DNA of 64,000 nt from CAVQGZ01 sp963714455 (GCA_963714455.1 CAVQON010000002.1:56506-120505), one strand, 5' to 3'; shown: positions 16,101 through 28,333, numbered from the stretch's first letter. A program made the numbers and translations. Notes: generated by a model not told the origin, from the letters alone.

Positions 16101-16979
16101 ATGACACCACGACGAACCTCGGTCGGCCTCGGGCCCGCCGAGGTTCGTCGTCTGTGCACCGAGATCGGGCTGGAGCCGTCGAAGCGGCGCGGGCAGAACT
16201 TCGTGCACGACGCCAACACGGTGCGGCGCATCGTCACCGCCGCGCACCTGCTCCCGGATGACGTCGTGCTCGAGGTCGGCCCGGGACTGGGGTCGCTTAC
16301 CCTGCCGCTCCTCGACGCGGTCGCCCGCGTGGTCGCCGTGGAGATCGACCCCCGACTGGCCGCCGTGCTGCCGTCCACGGTCGAGCGCCTCAGCGGCGCA
16401 CCGTCCGCCCAGCGACTCGTCGTGCTGGAGCAGGACGCGCTCACGCTTCGGCCCGAGCATCTGGACGACGTGGGTGCCGTGCCCACCGCGCTGGTCGCGA
16501 ACCTGCCGTACAACGTCTCGGTGCCGGTGCTGCTGCACCTCGTGGACGCGCTCGACTCGCTGCGCTGTGCCCTGGTGATGGTGCAGGCCGAGGTTGCCGA
16601 CCGGCTGACCGCGCCGCCGGGCTCGCGCACGTACGGCGCTCCCTCGGTCAAGCTCGCCTGGTACGGCCGCGCCGAGCCGGCGGGGTCGGTGTCGCGCTCG
16701 GTCTTCTGGCCGGTGCCCAACGTGGACTCCTCGCTGGTGCGGTTCACCCGGGGCGTCCCGCCCCCCACGACGGCACCCCGGCGGGACGTCTTCGCGGTGG
16801 TCGAGGCCGCTTTCGCACAGCGACGCAAGAGCCTGCGCGCCGCACTCGCCGGCTGGGCGGGCTCACCCGTCCTCGCCGAGCAGGCTCTGCGCGCTGCCGG
16901 CGTCGACCCGGGCCTGCGCGGTGAGCGCCTCGGCGTCGAGGAGTTCGCCCGGATCGCCGAGAACCGTCCCCGGCGCTAG
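16101..16979 (+). CDS. rsmA: 16S rRNA adenine(1518/1519)-N6 dimethyltransferase
   Basis: 292 residues (KsgA). Dimethylates A1518 and A1519 in helix 45 during 30S biogenesis. Visible are the RNA-binding start KRRGQNFVHDANTVRRIV (about 28-45), SAM motif I LEVGPGLGSLTLPLL (about 57-71), acidic VEIDPRLA and the catalytic motif IV NLPYNVSVPVL (about 135-145). The C-terminal KsgA domain contains FAQRRKSLRAAL. The ispE -10 hexamer overlaps its stop codon. Confidence 0.96.
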   Translation: MTPRRTSVGLGPAEVRRLCTEIGLEPSKRRGQNFVHDANTVRRIVTAAHLLPDDVVLEVGPGLGSLTLPLLDAVARVVAVEIDPRLAAVLPSTVERLSGAPSAQRLVVLEQDALTLRPEHLDDVGAVPTALVANLPYNVSVPVLLHLVDALDSLRCALVMVQAEVADRLTAPPGSRTYGAPSVKLAWYGRAEPAGSVSRSVFWPVPNVDSSLVRFTRGVPPPTTAPRRDVFAVVEAAFAQRRKSLRAALAGWAGSPVLAEQALRAAGVDPGLRGERLGVEEFARIAENRPRR

Positions 16980-16982
16980 CGT
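16977..16982 (+). promoter_or_regulatory. -10 hexamer TAGCGT of ispE, overlapping the ksgA stop
   Basis: The first three bases are the ksgA TAG stop codon. The hexamer ends 8 nt before the ispE GTG. Confidence 0.45.
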
Positions 16983-16990
16983 CTGCGCCC

Positions 16991-17944
16991 GTGAGAGGGC
17001 TGCGGAGTTCATCCAGCGCGCAGCCAGCCGTCACCGCCCGTGCGCCGGCGAAGATCAACATCTATCTCGGGGTAGGCCCGCGTCGGCGCGACGGGTTCCA
17101 CGACCTGGCCACGGTCTTCCACGCGCTGCATCTGGGTGACGAGGTGGTGGCCGAGCGGGACGACGCTGGGCGCGTCACGATCGACGTCGTTGCTGCCGAC
17201 GGTGCGACCGTCGACGTCGACTCCGTCCCGCGCGACGAGTCCAACCTCGCCGCCCAGGCCGCTCGGGCGCTCGGGCGCTACGCCGGTGTGGAGTGCGGGG
17301 TGCGGCTCACGATCGTCAAGCGCATCCCTGTCGCCGGCGGGCTGGCCGGCGGCAGCGCGGACGCCGCCGCCGCGCTGGTGGCCTGCGACGCCGTGTGGGA
17401 GACCGGCTGCGGCCGGGCCGAGCTGGCGACCCTCGGCGCCCGGCTGGGCTCCGACGTCCCCTTCGCGCTGCACGGCGGCACGGCGCTCGGGTCGGGCCGT
17501 GGCGACCGGCTCGCGCCGGTGATGGCGCCGGCACGCCTCAGCTGGGTGGTCGCCGTCGCCGACGGTGGCCTGTCGACCCCCGCGGTCTACGCCGAGCTCG
17601 ACCGTATGCGAGCGGACGCCTCGGTCGACGCGCCCGCGGTGCCCGACGCGCTGCTCACCGCGCTTCGGCACTCCGACGTGCCCGCCGTGGCCGAGCACCT
17701 CGACAACGACCTGCAGGCAGCCGCTCTGAAGCTGCGCCCACAGCTGCGCGAGGTGCTCGACGAGGGCCGCGGGCTGGGCGCTGTCGGAGGCATCGTGTCG
17801 GGCTCAGGGCCGACGGTCGTGTTCCTCGCCGCCGACGACGACGCAGCCCACACCCTGGCCGCCGACCTGGTGGCGGGCGGCACCTGTGTCGACGCCGTCG
17901 CCACCGGCGGCGCCGCCGCGGGGGCACGCGTCGTCCCGGGCTAG
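16991..17944 (+). CDS. ispE: 4-diphosphocytidyl-2-C-methyl-D-erythritol kinase
   Basis: 317 residues, GTG start 11 nt after ksgA. Phosphorylates CDP-ME in the non-mevalonate isoprenoid pathway, ultimately supplying polyprenyl carriers for wall and glycan synthesis. GHMP-kinase signatures: APAKINIYLGVGPRRRDGFH near the start (substrate pocket), the ATP loop PVAGGLAGGSADAAAAL (about 114-130) and a C-terminal SGSGPTVVFLA. ksgA-ispE adjacency is conserved. Downstream, two regulators read convergently. Confidence 0.95.
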   Translation: MRGLRSSSSAQPAVTARAPAKINIYLGVGPRRRDGFHDLATVFHALHLGDEVVAERDDAGRVTIDVVAADGATVDVDSVPRDESNLAAQAARALGRYAGVECGVRLTIVKRIPVAGGLAGGSADAAAALVACDAVWETGCGRAELATLGARLGSDVPFALHGGTALGSGRGDRLAPVMAPARLSWVVAVADGGLSTPAVYAELDRMRADASVDAPAVPDALLTALRHSDVPAVAEHLDNDLQAAALKLRPQLREVLDEGRGLGAVGGIVSGSGPTVVFLAADDDAAHTLAADLVAGGTCVDAVATGGAAAGARVVPG

Positions 17945-18049
17945 GAGCCTGGCTCGCCGGGGTGGTGTCAGGGCGGCATCTGGGTCGCCAGAGCGACCTG
18001 TACCGCACCGCGACGCCCTCCGCCTCGACGCCCCGCCGCGACTCTCGGC

Positions 18050-18565
18050 CTACGACCTGGCTGCGTCCGGTGTGCCGTCCAGCGGGACGAGGATCTCGCG
18101 GAGCAGGTCGGCCAGCCGGCGCTGGTCGTCGCCCGACACGGCGGCCAGCAGGGCGTGCTCCTGCTCCAGCAGGCTGGCCAGGGCGGCGCCCACCACGTCG
18201 CTGCCGGTCGGCGTCAGCGCGACGATGACGGCCCGGCGATCGTCCGGGTCGGTACGGCGACGGACGAGGCCGCGGCCCTCGAGCTTGTCCAGACGGGCCG
18301 TCATGGTGCCGCTCGTCACCATCGTCCATGTGCCGAGCCGCCCTGGTGACTGCTCGTACGGCGGCCCGCTGCGACGTAGGGCGGCAAGCACGTCGAACTC
18401 GCCGGCCTCGAGCCCGTGCGCGCTGAAGGCGGCACGGCGCGCCCGGTCGAGGTGTCGGGCCAGGCGGGTGACCCGGGAGAGCACGTGCAGGGGGGACAGG
18501 TCGACGTCGGGCTGCTCACGGGCCCAGGCCGCGGCGATGCGGTCGACCTCGTCGGCCCCGGTCAC
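18050..18565 (-). CDS. MarR-family transcriptional regulator
   Basis: 171 residues from a GTG at 18565 whose GTGA overlaps the stop of the upstream TetR gene, so the two regulators are translationally coupled. The winged-helix core is visible: HVLSRVTRLARHLDRARRAA, GEFDVLAALRRSG, TSGTMTARLDKLEGRGLVRR (recognition helix region) and the wing DPDDRRAVIVALTPTG. MarR proteins usually sense phenolics or oxidants and repress nearby efflux genes; no obvious target lies here. The 104 bp up to ispE contain no gene. Confidence 0.9.
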   Translation of the reverse strand: MTGADEVDRIAAAWAREQPDVDLSPLHVLSRVTRLARHLDRARRAAFSAHGLEAGEFDVLAALRRSGPPYEQSPGRLGTWTMVTSGTMTARLDKLEGRGLVRRRTDPDDRRAVIVALTPTGSDVVGAALASLLEQEHALLAAVSGDDQRRLADLLREILVPLDGTPDAARS

Positions 18566-19251
18566 GGCCGCCCGCCGAGGGCCGGGTTGCGCTCCATGCC
18601 CGAGAGCCCGTTCCAGGCCAGGTTCACCAGGTGGGCGGCCACGTCTTGCTTCGCCGGCTGCTGGGCGTCCAGCCACCACTGGCCGGTCAGCGCGACCATG
18701 CCCACGAGCATCTGTGCGTACATGGGGGCCACCGTGTCGTCCAGGCCACGGCTGGTGAGCTCGTCGGCCAGGATGTGCTCGACCTGCCCGGCCGCGTCGG
18801 AGAGCAGGCTGGCGAACGACCCGGTGGACTGGCTGACGGGGGAGTCGCGCACGAGGATGCGAAAGCCGTCGGTCGACGTCTCGACGTAGTCCAGCAGGGC
18901 CAGCGCGCCGCGCTCCAGCACCGTGCGCGGGTGCCCCTCGCTCTGCAGGGCGGCCGACACACTGGCGAGCAGCGTCTGCATCTCGCGGTCGACCACCACC
19001 GCGTACAGCCCCTCCTTGCCCCCGAAGTGCTCGTACACCACCGGTTTCGAGACCCCGGCGCGAGCGGCGATCTCCTCCACCGACGTGCCTTCGAAGCCGC
19101 GCTCGGCGAACACCGCCCGGGCCACCGCGACGAGCTGGGCGCGTCGTTGGCTGCCGCTCATGCGGGTTCGCGGCGTGCGGGGCTCGCCCGCACGCTCGCC
19201 CTGCGCCGAAGCAGGGGACGGCGCCTCGTCGCGGGCGGAGACGGTGGCCAT
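18562..19251 (-). CDS. TetR-family transcriptional regulator
   Basis: About 229 residues from the ATG at 19251; in-frame ATGs at 19260, 19263 and 19293 are alternatives and none has a clear ribosome site. The helix-turn-helix spans LVAVARAVFAERGFEGTSVEEIAARAGVSK-PVVYEHFGGKEGLY, typical of TetR. The C-terminal ligand domain ends PALGGRP. It is the first gene of a two-regulator operon with the MarR gene. Its ligand is unknown. The divergent gene is tRNA-Gln, so the operator may simply be autoregulatory. Confidence 0.9.
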   Translation of the reverse strand: MATVSARDEAPSPASAQGERAGEPRTPRTRMSGSQRRAQLVAVARAVFAERGFEGTSVEEIAARAGVSKPVVYEHFGGKEGLYAVVVDREMQTLLASVSAALQSEGHPRTVLERGALALLDYVETSTDGFRILVRDSPVSQSTGSFASLLSDAAGQVEHILADELTSRGLDDTVAPMYAQMLVGMVALTGQWWLDAQQPAKQDVAAHLVNLAWNGLSGMERNPALGGRP

Positions 19252-19342
19252 GGCGACCATCATGCCGTGCCGACGGGGCACCGCCGCCGACACCGCCGGG
19301 ACGCCGACCCGTCCGACGCACGTGCGAGACTGGAGCCATCAG

Positions 19343-19414
19343 TCCCGGGTGGTGTAATCGGCAGCACCGCGTGTTTTGGTCTCGCTAGTAGGGGTTCGAG
19401 TCCTCTCCCGGGAG
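19343..19414 (+). tRNA. tRNA-Gln (anticodon TTG)
   Basis: Acceptor TCCCGGG pairs with CCCGGGA. The anticodon arm GCGTG/CTCGC (one T-T mismatch) encloses TTTTGGT (anticodon TTG, codon CAA), and the T-arm is AGGGG-TTCGAGT-CCTCT. Discriminator G at 19414, CCA not encoded. Its 3' 30 nt overlap the end of the opposite-strand gene. Confidence 0.93.
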
Positions 19415-20566
19415 CACACTGCGTTGACGACGGGCGCGTCGGCGAATCGTGCGTACCAGGGCGGCGATCGTGGCGTCGAGCAGGTCCTCGGTCGACGCAT
19501 CTGTGCTCGGCGGTCCGCTGTCCGCGGGCTCGTCTCGTGGCGTGCGCCTCATCGACGCCAGGGCGTACCGCGCGGCGGCCAGGATCTGCTCGGGCGGCAG
19601 GCTCTCCGGGCGGGTCGTGGCGTGCGGCGGGGTCTCGGTCGGGACGACCGGTGCGAGGTCGCGTAGGTCACCGACCACGACGGGGGCGAGGTCGTCCAGC
19701 CGGCTCACCAGCTCAGCGGTCTTCTCGTCCGCCCAGGCGCCGTACTCAGGCGGGAAGGCCACCCGAAGCTCGTCGGACGCCCTGTCGGCGAGGGACTTGC
19801 GGGCCATCACACGCAGCACGTGGTCTTCGTCGACCCAGGCACCGCCGGGCGTGCGTGGCCACTCGGCCAGCCCCTGGTTCACCCGCCGGACGACCTCGGC
19901 GGACTGCGCGCCCAGCGAGGTGTTGTGCGTCGCCGCACACCGGTACCCGCGAGGGTCGAACCCGGCCGCCTCGGCGAAGCGCCACCACAGCTCGTCCGGA
20001 CCAGTGGAGGTGTGCGGCACGGTCATCAGCCGCACGCAGTCCCGGCCGGCGTGAGCGCCCCAGCGGTCGATGATCGCCGGCCAGTCGTGGCGTTCCCAGA
20101 ACATGCGCCCTGCCGGCCCGGACTGCGCTCCCGCGACCACCCCGGCGACGTACTCCCGGTAGGTCCACCGGCTCGACGTCCGCCCCCGGGCGAACGACTG
20201 CCACTGGCTCGGCACCGTGCGCACGAGGTCGCGCGCGCCCAGCACCACCCGCACCGGATGCGGGGCGAACGCCGCGACCAGCCGCGCGACCCCGCCGGGT
20301 CGCAGCAGGCTGAGCCGCTCGGCGGAGATGACCGCGTGAGAGCCCTCCCAGGCGAGGCACTGGGCCACCAGCGCGGTGGACGCGGGGTCCGGCGGCCCGT
20401 CGCGGCCCGTCCAGAACGAGCGGAACAGGTGAAAGACCGAGCCTGACCGGTCGGCCGGCACCAGGATGCCGCGGTCGGCCAGCGTCTCGCGGTTGTCGCT
20501 CAAGGTCTGCTGGAGGAACGACGTGCCGGTCTTGAACGCCCCGACGTGCAGGACGACTGTCGGCAC
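19385..20566 (-). CDS. Sulfotransferase-like P-loop protein
   Basis: 393 residues from a GTG at 20566 with GGAG 7 nt upstream. The N-terminus VLHVGAFKTGTSFLQQTL is a P-loop like the PAPS 5'-phosphosulfate loop of sulfotransferases. VRVVLGARDLVRTVPSQWQ (about 120-138) resembles their 3'-phosphate-binding region (RDPxxxxxS). The rest is a family-typical helical domain with no further named motif, plus a basic tail. The last ten residues are read from the antisense of the tRNA-Gln T-arm, so the annotated C-terminus is forced by the tRNA. Possible target: cell-surface glycan or glycolipid. It diverges from glmU, which makes UDP-GlcNAc. Confidence 0.75.
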   Translation of the reverse strand: MPTVVLHVGAFKTGTSFLQQTLSDNRETLADRGILVPADRSGSVFHLFRSFWTGRDGPPDPASTALVAQCLAWEGSHAVISAERLSLLRPGGVARLVAAFAPHPVRVVLGARDLVRTVPSQWQSFARGRTSSRWTYREYVAGVVAGAQSGPAGRMFWERHDWPAIIDRWGAHAGRDCVRLMTVPHTSTGPDELWWRFAEAAGFDPRGYRCAATHNTSLGAQSAEVVRRVNQGLAEWPRTPGGAWVDEDHVLRVMARKSLADRASDELRVAFPPEYGAWADEKTAELVSRLDDLAPVVVGDLRDLAPVVPTETPPHATTRPESLPPEQILAAARYALASMRRTPRDEPADSGPPSTDASTEDLLDATIAALVRTIRRRARRQRSVLPGEDSNPY

Positions 20567-20641
20567 CGCAGGTCTCCATTGATCGTGGACGTCGCCCCAC
20601 GCTACCGGCGTGCGGGCGGCCCACCGCGTAGGCCGTCGTCC

Positions 20642-20647
20642 TAGGCT
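20642..20647 (+). promoter_or_regulatory. -10 hexamer TAGGCT upstream of glmU
   Basis: Here the start codon is 33 nt downstream and has its own GAGGA ribosome site, unlike the leaderless genes with the same hexamer. Confidence 0.45.
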
Positions 20648-20680
20648 GGGCGCGTCGAGCTGGCTGGAGTGAGGAACCTC

Positions 20681-22174
20681 GTGACAACTGCGCCCGCAGC
20701 CGTGATCGTGCTGGCAGCCGGGGAGGGCACCCGGATGAAGTCGGCCACCCCCAAGGTGATGCACCGCATCGGCGGGCGCTCGCTGCTCGGGCACGCGGTT
20801 GCGGCCGCGTCGGCCCTCGACCCCGCCGCGCTCGTCGTGGTGGTCGGCCACGGCCGCGACCAGGTCAGCGAGCACCTCGGCGCTATCGCGCCGCACGCTC
20901 AGGTGGCGGTGCAGGACGAGCAGAACGGCACCGGCCACGCCGTGGAGTGCGCGCTGGCGCAGGTGGACGTGCCTGCGGGCACCATCGTCGTCACCTACGC
21001 CGACGTCCCCCTGCTGACCGGGCAGACGTTGGACGCCCTGCTGGCGCGCCACGAGCAGGCGGGCGCGGCGGCCACGGTGCTCACCGCCGAGGTCGACGAC
21101 CCCACCGGGTACGGCCGGGTCGTGCGCGATGCCGACGGGCAGGTCGCTGCCATCGTGGAGCAGCGCGACGCCGACGAGCGGCAGCAGGCCATCGCCGAGA
21201 TCAACTCCGGCATCTACGCCTTCGACTCCGCGGCGCTGCGCCGCTACCTCGACCGCCTCGAGGCCGACAACGACCAGAGCGAGCTCTACCTGACCGACGT
21301 CGTCCGGCTGGCGCGCGGCGACGGGCTGACCGTCGCCACCCTGCGCACCGACGACACCTGGCAGACCGAGGGCGTCAACGACCGCGTCCAGCTGGCTGCC
21401 CTCGGGGCCGAGCTGAACAGGCGGGTGCTGACGGACTGGATGCGGGCGGGAGTGAGCGTGCTCGACCCGGCGACGACCTACGTCGACGTCGACGTGCGGC
21501 TGGAGCGCGACGTCACCCTGCTGCCCGGCGTCCACCTCGCCGGGACGACGCAGGTGGCCGAGGGCGCGACGATCGGTCCGGACACCTCGCTCGTCGACAC
21601 CCTCGTCGAGGCGGGCGCCAGCGTCGTGCGCAGCCACGTCACCGGGGCCCGGATCGGCCCAGGCGCCACCGTCGGACCCTTCACCTACCTGCGCCCCGGC
21701 ACCGACCTGGGGGAGAAGTCGAAGGCGGGCGCCTACGTCGAGATCAAGGCGTCGAGCGTCGGTGCGGGGTCGAAGGTGCCGCACCTGTCCTACGTCGGCG
21801 ACGCCACCATCGGCGTCGGCGCCAACATCGGCGCGGCCACCGTGGTCGTCAACTACGACGGGGTGGCCAAGCACCGCACTGTCGTGGGCGACCACGTCCG
21901 CATCGGCAGCGACACCATGCTCGTCGCGCCGGTGACAGTGGGCGACGGCGCCTACACCGCGGCCGGCTCGGTGATCACCGACGACGTCCCCCCGGGCGCG
22001 ATGGCGGTCGGACGCGCTCGGCAGCGCATCATCAAAGGCTGGGTGCAGCGACGACGCGCGGGGACGCAGGCAGCCGCCGCCGCGGCGGCCGCGGACGACG
22101 TCCCTGCCGCCCCGCCGTCGGGCGGTGCATCGGACGTGGGGCACACTTCAGCCGGCGGCGACGGGAGGCCATAG
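20681..22174 (+). CDS. glmU: Bifunctional UDP-GlcNAc pyrophosphorylase / glucosamine-1-P acetyltransferase
   Basis: 497 residues. The GTG at 20681 (GAGGA 5 nt upstream) is preferred over GTG 20669. It catalyses the last two steps to UDP-GlcNAc for peptidoglycan and surface glycans. The N-terminal uridylyltransferase has VIVLAAGEGTRMKSATPKV, then GTGHAVECAL and a YADVPLL block. The C-terminal left-handed beta-helix has hexapeptide repeats and the acetyltransferase signature SYVGDATIGVGANIGA (about 368-383) and NYDG. An Ala-rich tail of about 40 residues extends past the usual end. The stop abuts the prs ATG directly. Confidence 0.96.
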   Translation: MTTAPAAVIVLAAGEGTRMKSATPKVMHRIGGRSLLGHAVAAASALDPAALVVVVGHGRDQVSEHLGAIAPHAQVAVQDEQNGTGHAVECALAQVDVPAGTIVVTYADVPLLTGQTLDALLARHEQAGAAATVLTAEVDDPTGYGRVVRDADGQVAAIVEQRDADERQQAIAEINSGIYAFDSAALRRYLDRLEADNDQSELYLTDVVRLARGDGLTVATLRTDDTWQTEGVNDRVQLAALGAELNRRVLTDWMRAGVSVLDPATTYVDVDVRLERDVTLLPGVHLAGTTQVAEGATIGPDTSLVDTLVEAGASVVRSHVTGARIGPGATVGPFTYLRPGTDLGEKSKAGAYVEIKASSVGAGSKVPHLSYVGDATIGVGANIGAATVVVNYDGVAKHRTVVGDHVRIGSDTMLVAPVTVGDGAYTAAGSVITDDVPPGAMAVGRARQRIIKGWVQRRRAGTQAAAAAAAADDVPAAPPSGGASDVGHTSAGGDGRP

Positions 22175-23152
22175 ATGGCACACATCAGGACCACCGGCAA
22201 GAAGACGCTCATGCTCTTCTCCGGGCGGGCACACCCCGACCTGGCCGAAGAGGTCGCAGCCGACCTCGGGGTCGAGCCAGTGCCCACCAAGTTCATGACC
22301 TTCGCCAACGGCGAGCTCTACATCCGGTTCGAGGAGAGTGTCCGCGGGTGCGACGCATTCGTCGTGCAGGCCCATCCGCGGCCGGTCAACGAGTGGATCA
22401 TGGAGCAGCTGATCATGGTGGACGCGCTCAAGCGCGCCTCCGCCAAGCGCATCACCGTGGTCACGCCGTTCTACGGCTACGCCCGGCAGGACAAGAAGCA
22501 CCGTGGTCGCGAACCCATCTCGGCTCGGCTGGTGGCCGACCTGTTCAAGGCCGCGGGCGCCGACCGGCTCATGGCCGTCGACCTGCACACCGCGCAGATC
22601 CAGGGCTTCTTCGACGGCCCCGTCGACCACCTGTGGGCGCTACCGGTGCTGGCCACGCACATCCAGGAGAACTACGACGCGCGCCGCATGACGGTCGTCA
22701 GCCCGGACGCCGGGCGCGTCCGGGTCGCCGACGTCTGGAGCGACAAGCTTGGCGCCTCGCTGGCGATCATCCACAAGCGCCGCGACCCGGACGTGGCGAA
22801 CAAGGTGAAGGTGCACGAGGTCGTCGGTGACGTCGCGGGACGCACCTGCCTGATCGTCGACGACATGATCGACACGGCCGGCACCATCACCCAGGCGTCC
22901 GAGGCGCTGCTGGAGGCCGGGGCGGCCGAGGTGATCGTGGCGGCGACCCACGCGGTACTCAGCGGGCCTGCCATCGACCGGTTGAAGAACTCGCAGATCC
23001 GCGAGGTGGTCGTCACCAACACCCTGCCGATCCCGGACGAGTCGCAGTTCGACCGGCTGACGGTGCTCTCGATCGCTCCGCTCATCGCGCGGGCCATCCG
23101 CGAGGTGTTCGAGGACGGGTCGGTCACCAGCCTGTTCGACGGCCAGGTCTGA
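22175..23152 (+). CDS. prs: Ribose-phosphate pyrophosphokinase
   Basis: 325 residues. The ATG immediately follows the glmU stop with no gap. Makes PRPP for nucleotides, His, Trp and, in actinobacteria, decaprenyl-phosphoryl arabinose or ribose. Motifs: FANGELYIRFEESVRG near the start, FYGYARQDKKHRGREPIS (about 98-115, flexible loop), DLHTAQIQGFF and the PRPP loop CLIVDDMIDTAGTITQA (about 225-241). glmU-prs is a conserved actinobacterial pair linking amino-sugar and PRPP supply. Confidence 0.97.
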   Translation: MAHIRTTGKKTLMLFSGRAHPDLAEEVAADLGVEPVPTKFMTFANGELYIRFEESVRGCDAFVVQAHPRPVNEWIMEQLIMVDALKRASAKRITVVTPFYGYARQDKKHRGREPISARLVADLFKAAGADRLMAVDLHTAQIQGFFDGPVDHLWALPVLATHIQENYDARRMTVVSPDAGRVRVADVWSDKLGASLAIIHKRRDPDVANKVKVHEVVGDVAGRTCLIVDDMIDTAGTITQASEALLEAGAAEVIVAATHAVLSGPAIDRLKNSQIREVVVTNTLPIPDESQFDRLTVLSIAPLIARAIREVFEDGSVTSLFDGQV

Positions 23153-23225
23153 CGGCATCTCAGGGCGAGCTCCGGCACACCCGGGCGCAGAGGCGCCGTC
23201 CCTCGCGTGTGCATGCTCTCCATGC

Positions 23226-23271
23226 TTTCCACGGGACTTTGGGCGTTTCCACGGTCGATCTGCCTTGGAAA
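23226..23271. repeat. Three TTTCCACGG-type boxes upstream of rplY
   Basis: TTTCCACGG at 23226-23234 and again at 23246-23254 (20 bp start to start, about two turns), then an inverted TTTCCAAGG (read on the minus strand, 23263-23271). They sit 74-119 bp upstream of the rplY -10. They look like clustered binding sites for one protein, which cannot be named. Confidence 0.4.
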
Positions 23272-23344
23272 CCCCCAAGCTTCCGCCGTCACGTGATCGT
23301 TTCGGCGGGGTGGCTGGGCGGACGGGGCTTCGGTCGTGCTGCGG

Positions 23345-23459
23345 TAGCATGGAGGTACCTCGGCGAGGGCGCACTCGTGCGCCGTGATCGACGCGGTGGG
23401 CTGATCGGCCCTCGCCTGGGCCTCAGCACTCCCACCACCGCACACGAGCGAGGAACCCC
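23345..23459 (+). promoter_or_regulatory. rplY promoter and structured 5' leader
   Basis: -10 TAGCAT at 23345-23350 gives a leader of roughly 100 nt before the ATG. GGCGAGGGC (23362-23370) pairs perfectly with GCCCTCGCC (23408-23416). A second hairpin, GGCGCAC/GTGCGCC (23368-23374 with 23477-style symmetry at 23377-23383), reuses bases 23368-23370, so the two stems compete. Such a leader fits autogenous ribosomal-protein control but matches no family I can name. Confidence 0.45.
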
Positions 23460-24089
23460 ATGAGCGACGTCACGTTGAGCGCCACCAAGCGCACCGAGTT
23501 CGGCAAGGGCCCGTCCCGCCGGCTGCGCCGCGCCCACCAGATCCCGGCCGTGCTCTACGGCCACGGCGCTGAGCCGGTGCACCTCGCGCTACCCGGCCAC
23601 GAGACCGCGCTGGCGCTGAAGAACCCCAACGTGCTGCTCACGCTCGAGGTCGTCGGAGACGAGAACCAGATGGCGCTGCCCAAGGCCATCCAGCGTCACC
23701 CGCTGCGCGGCACCGTGGAGCACGTCGACCTGGTCGTCGTGCGCCGCGGCGAGAAGGTCGTCGTCGACATCCCCGTCCACACCGAGGGCGACGCCGACTC
23801 CGGCGCCGTGCTCACCATCGAGAACTCGACGCTGTCGGTGCGCGCCGACGCCACCGCGCTGCCGCCGGGCGTGACGCTGGACGTGACGGGCCTTGAGGCC
23901 GGGTCGACCATCACGGCCGGCGAGATCGAGCTGCCCGACGGGGTCGAGCTGGTCACCGACCCGGAGACGGCCATCGTCGTCGTGTCGGCCCCGCAGGCCG
24001 AGGAGCCCACCGACGAGGAGGGCGCCGAAGGCGTGGTGCCGACCATCGGGGAGTCCGAGGCCGCTGACGCCGCAGGTGAGCAGGGCTGA
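23460..24089 (+). CDS. rplY: 50S ribosomal protein L25 (TL5/CTC form)
   Basis: 209 residues; ATG with AGGAA upstream. Two-domain form: an N-terminal 5S-rRNA-binding L25 domain (about 1-92, with TEFGKGPSRRLRRAHQIPAVLYGHG) and a C-terminal CTC beta domain (about 95-180). A disordered acidic Glu/Asp/Ala tail follows from about 183. In Bacillus the homologue is the general stress protein Ctc. It precedes pth and mfd as in most actinobacteria, suggesting a translation/repair operon. Confidence 0.95.
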   Translation: MSDVTLSATKRTEFGKGPSRRLRRAHQIPAVLYGHGAEPVHLALPGHETALALKNPNVLLTLEVVGDENQMALPKAIQRHPLRGTVEHVDLVVVRRGEKVVVDIPVHTEGDADSGAVLTIENSTLSVRADATALPPGVTLDVTGLEAGSTITAGEIELPDGVELVTDPETAIVVVSAPQAEEPTDEEGAEGVVPTIGESEAADAAGEQG

Positions 24090-24100
24090 GCAGCCCCTGG

Positions 24101-24667
24101 TTGGTCGTCGGCCTGGGCAACCCCGGGCCTGACTACGCCGCTACCCGCCACAACGTGGGGGCGATGGTCACCGACCTGCTGGCCGAGCGTGGGCAGGCCC
24201 GGCTGTCGCTGCACCGCCGGGGCCGGGCGGACGTGGCCGAGGTGCGCCTCGGCCCGCTGCCTGGCACCCGGACGGTGCTGGCCCGTCCGCGAGCGTTCAT
24301 GAACACCTCGGGCGGGCCGGTCGCGGCCCTCGTCGACTACTTCGGGGTGCCCCTGGAGCAGGTGGTGGTCGTGCACGACGAGCTCGACCTGCCGTTCGAG
24401 GGGCTGCGCCTCAAGCGCGGCGGGGGCGACAACGGGCACAACGGCCTGCGCAGCGTCCGCCAGGCGCTGGGCACCGGGGAGTTCCTGCGCGTGCGGGTGG
24501 GCATCGGTCGTCCCCCCGGTCGCATGGACCCTGCCGACTTCGTGCTTCGCCCCTTCGCCAGCCAGGAGCGCGTGCACCTCGACCTCGTCGTCGACAAGGC
24601 CGCCGACGCCACCGAGGCGCTGGTGCGCACCGGCCTGGAGCGCGCACAGAACGACTTCAACACCTGA
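24101..24667 (+). CDS. pth: Peptidyl-tRNA hydrolase
   Basis: 188 residues from TTG 24101. Recycles peptidyl-tRNAs released from stalled ribosomes. Motifs: VVGLGNPGPDYAATRHNVG with the catalytic His, FMNTSGGPVAAL, then VVVHDELDLPFEGLRLKRGG and GHNGLRS with the catalytic Asp and substrate-binding residues. The start is uncertain. A stop at 24077-24079 limits the frame, leaving TTG 24101 or a CTG at 24086 that would overlap the rplY stop (CTGA). The CTG start restores the usual PWLVVGLGNPG N-terminus but is a rare codon. Confidence 0.93.
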   Translation: MVVGLGNPGPDYAATRHNVGAMVTDLLAERGQARLSLHRRGRADVAEVRLGPLPGTRTVLARPRAFMNTSGGPVAALVDYFGVPLEQVVVVHDELDLPFEGLRLKRGGGDNGHNGLRSVRQALGTGEFLRVRVGIGRPPGRMDPADFVLRPFASQERVHLDLVVDKAADATEALVRTGLERAQNDFNT

Positions 24668-24710
24668 CGGCTCCCCGCCGACCCGATCCACCACTGTGAG
24701 GACCAGCGAC

Positions 24711-28310
<3,600 letters not shown>

Positions 28311-28333
28311 CGCCCGCTCAGCGCCGCAGCTCG

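Noticed and set aside
18050..19339. A 429-codon minus-strand open frame spanning both regulator genes
   Set aside because: Only its C-terminal 171 codons make a MarR protein; the rest is the out-of-frame shadow of the TetR gene, whose HTH is in another frame.
19385..22144. A 919-codon minus-strand open frame across the sulfotransferase-like gene and glmU
   Set aside because: The upstream part is antisense to glmU, with low-complexity His/Arg/Val-rich translation typical of GC-rich shadows; the real gene starts at 20566.
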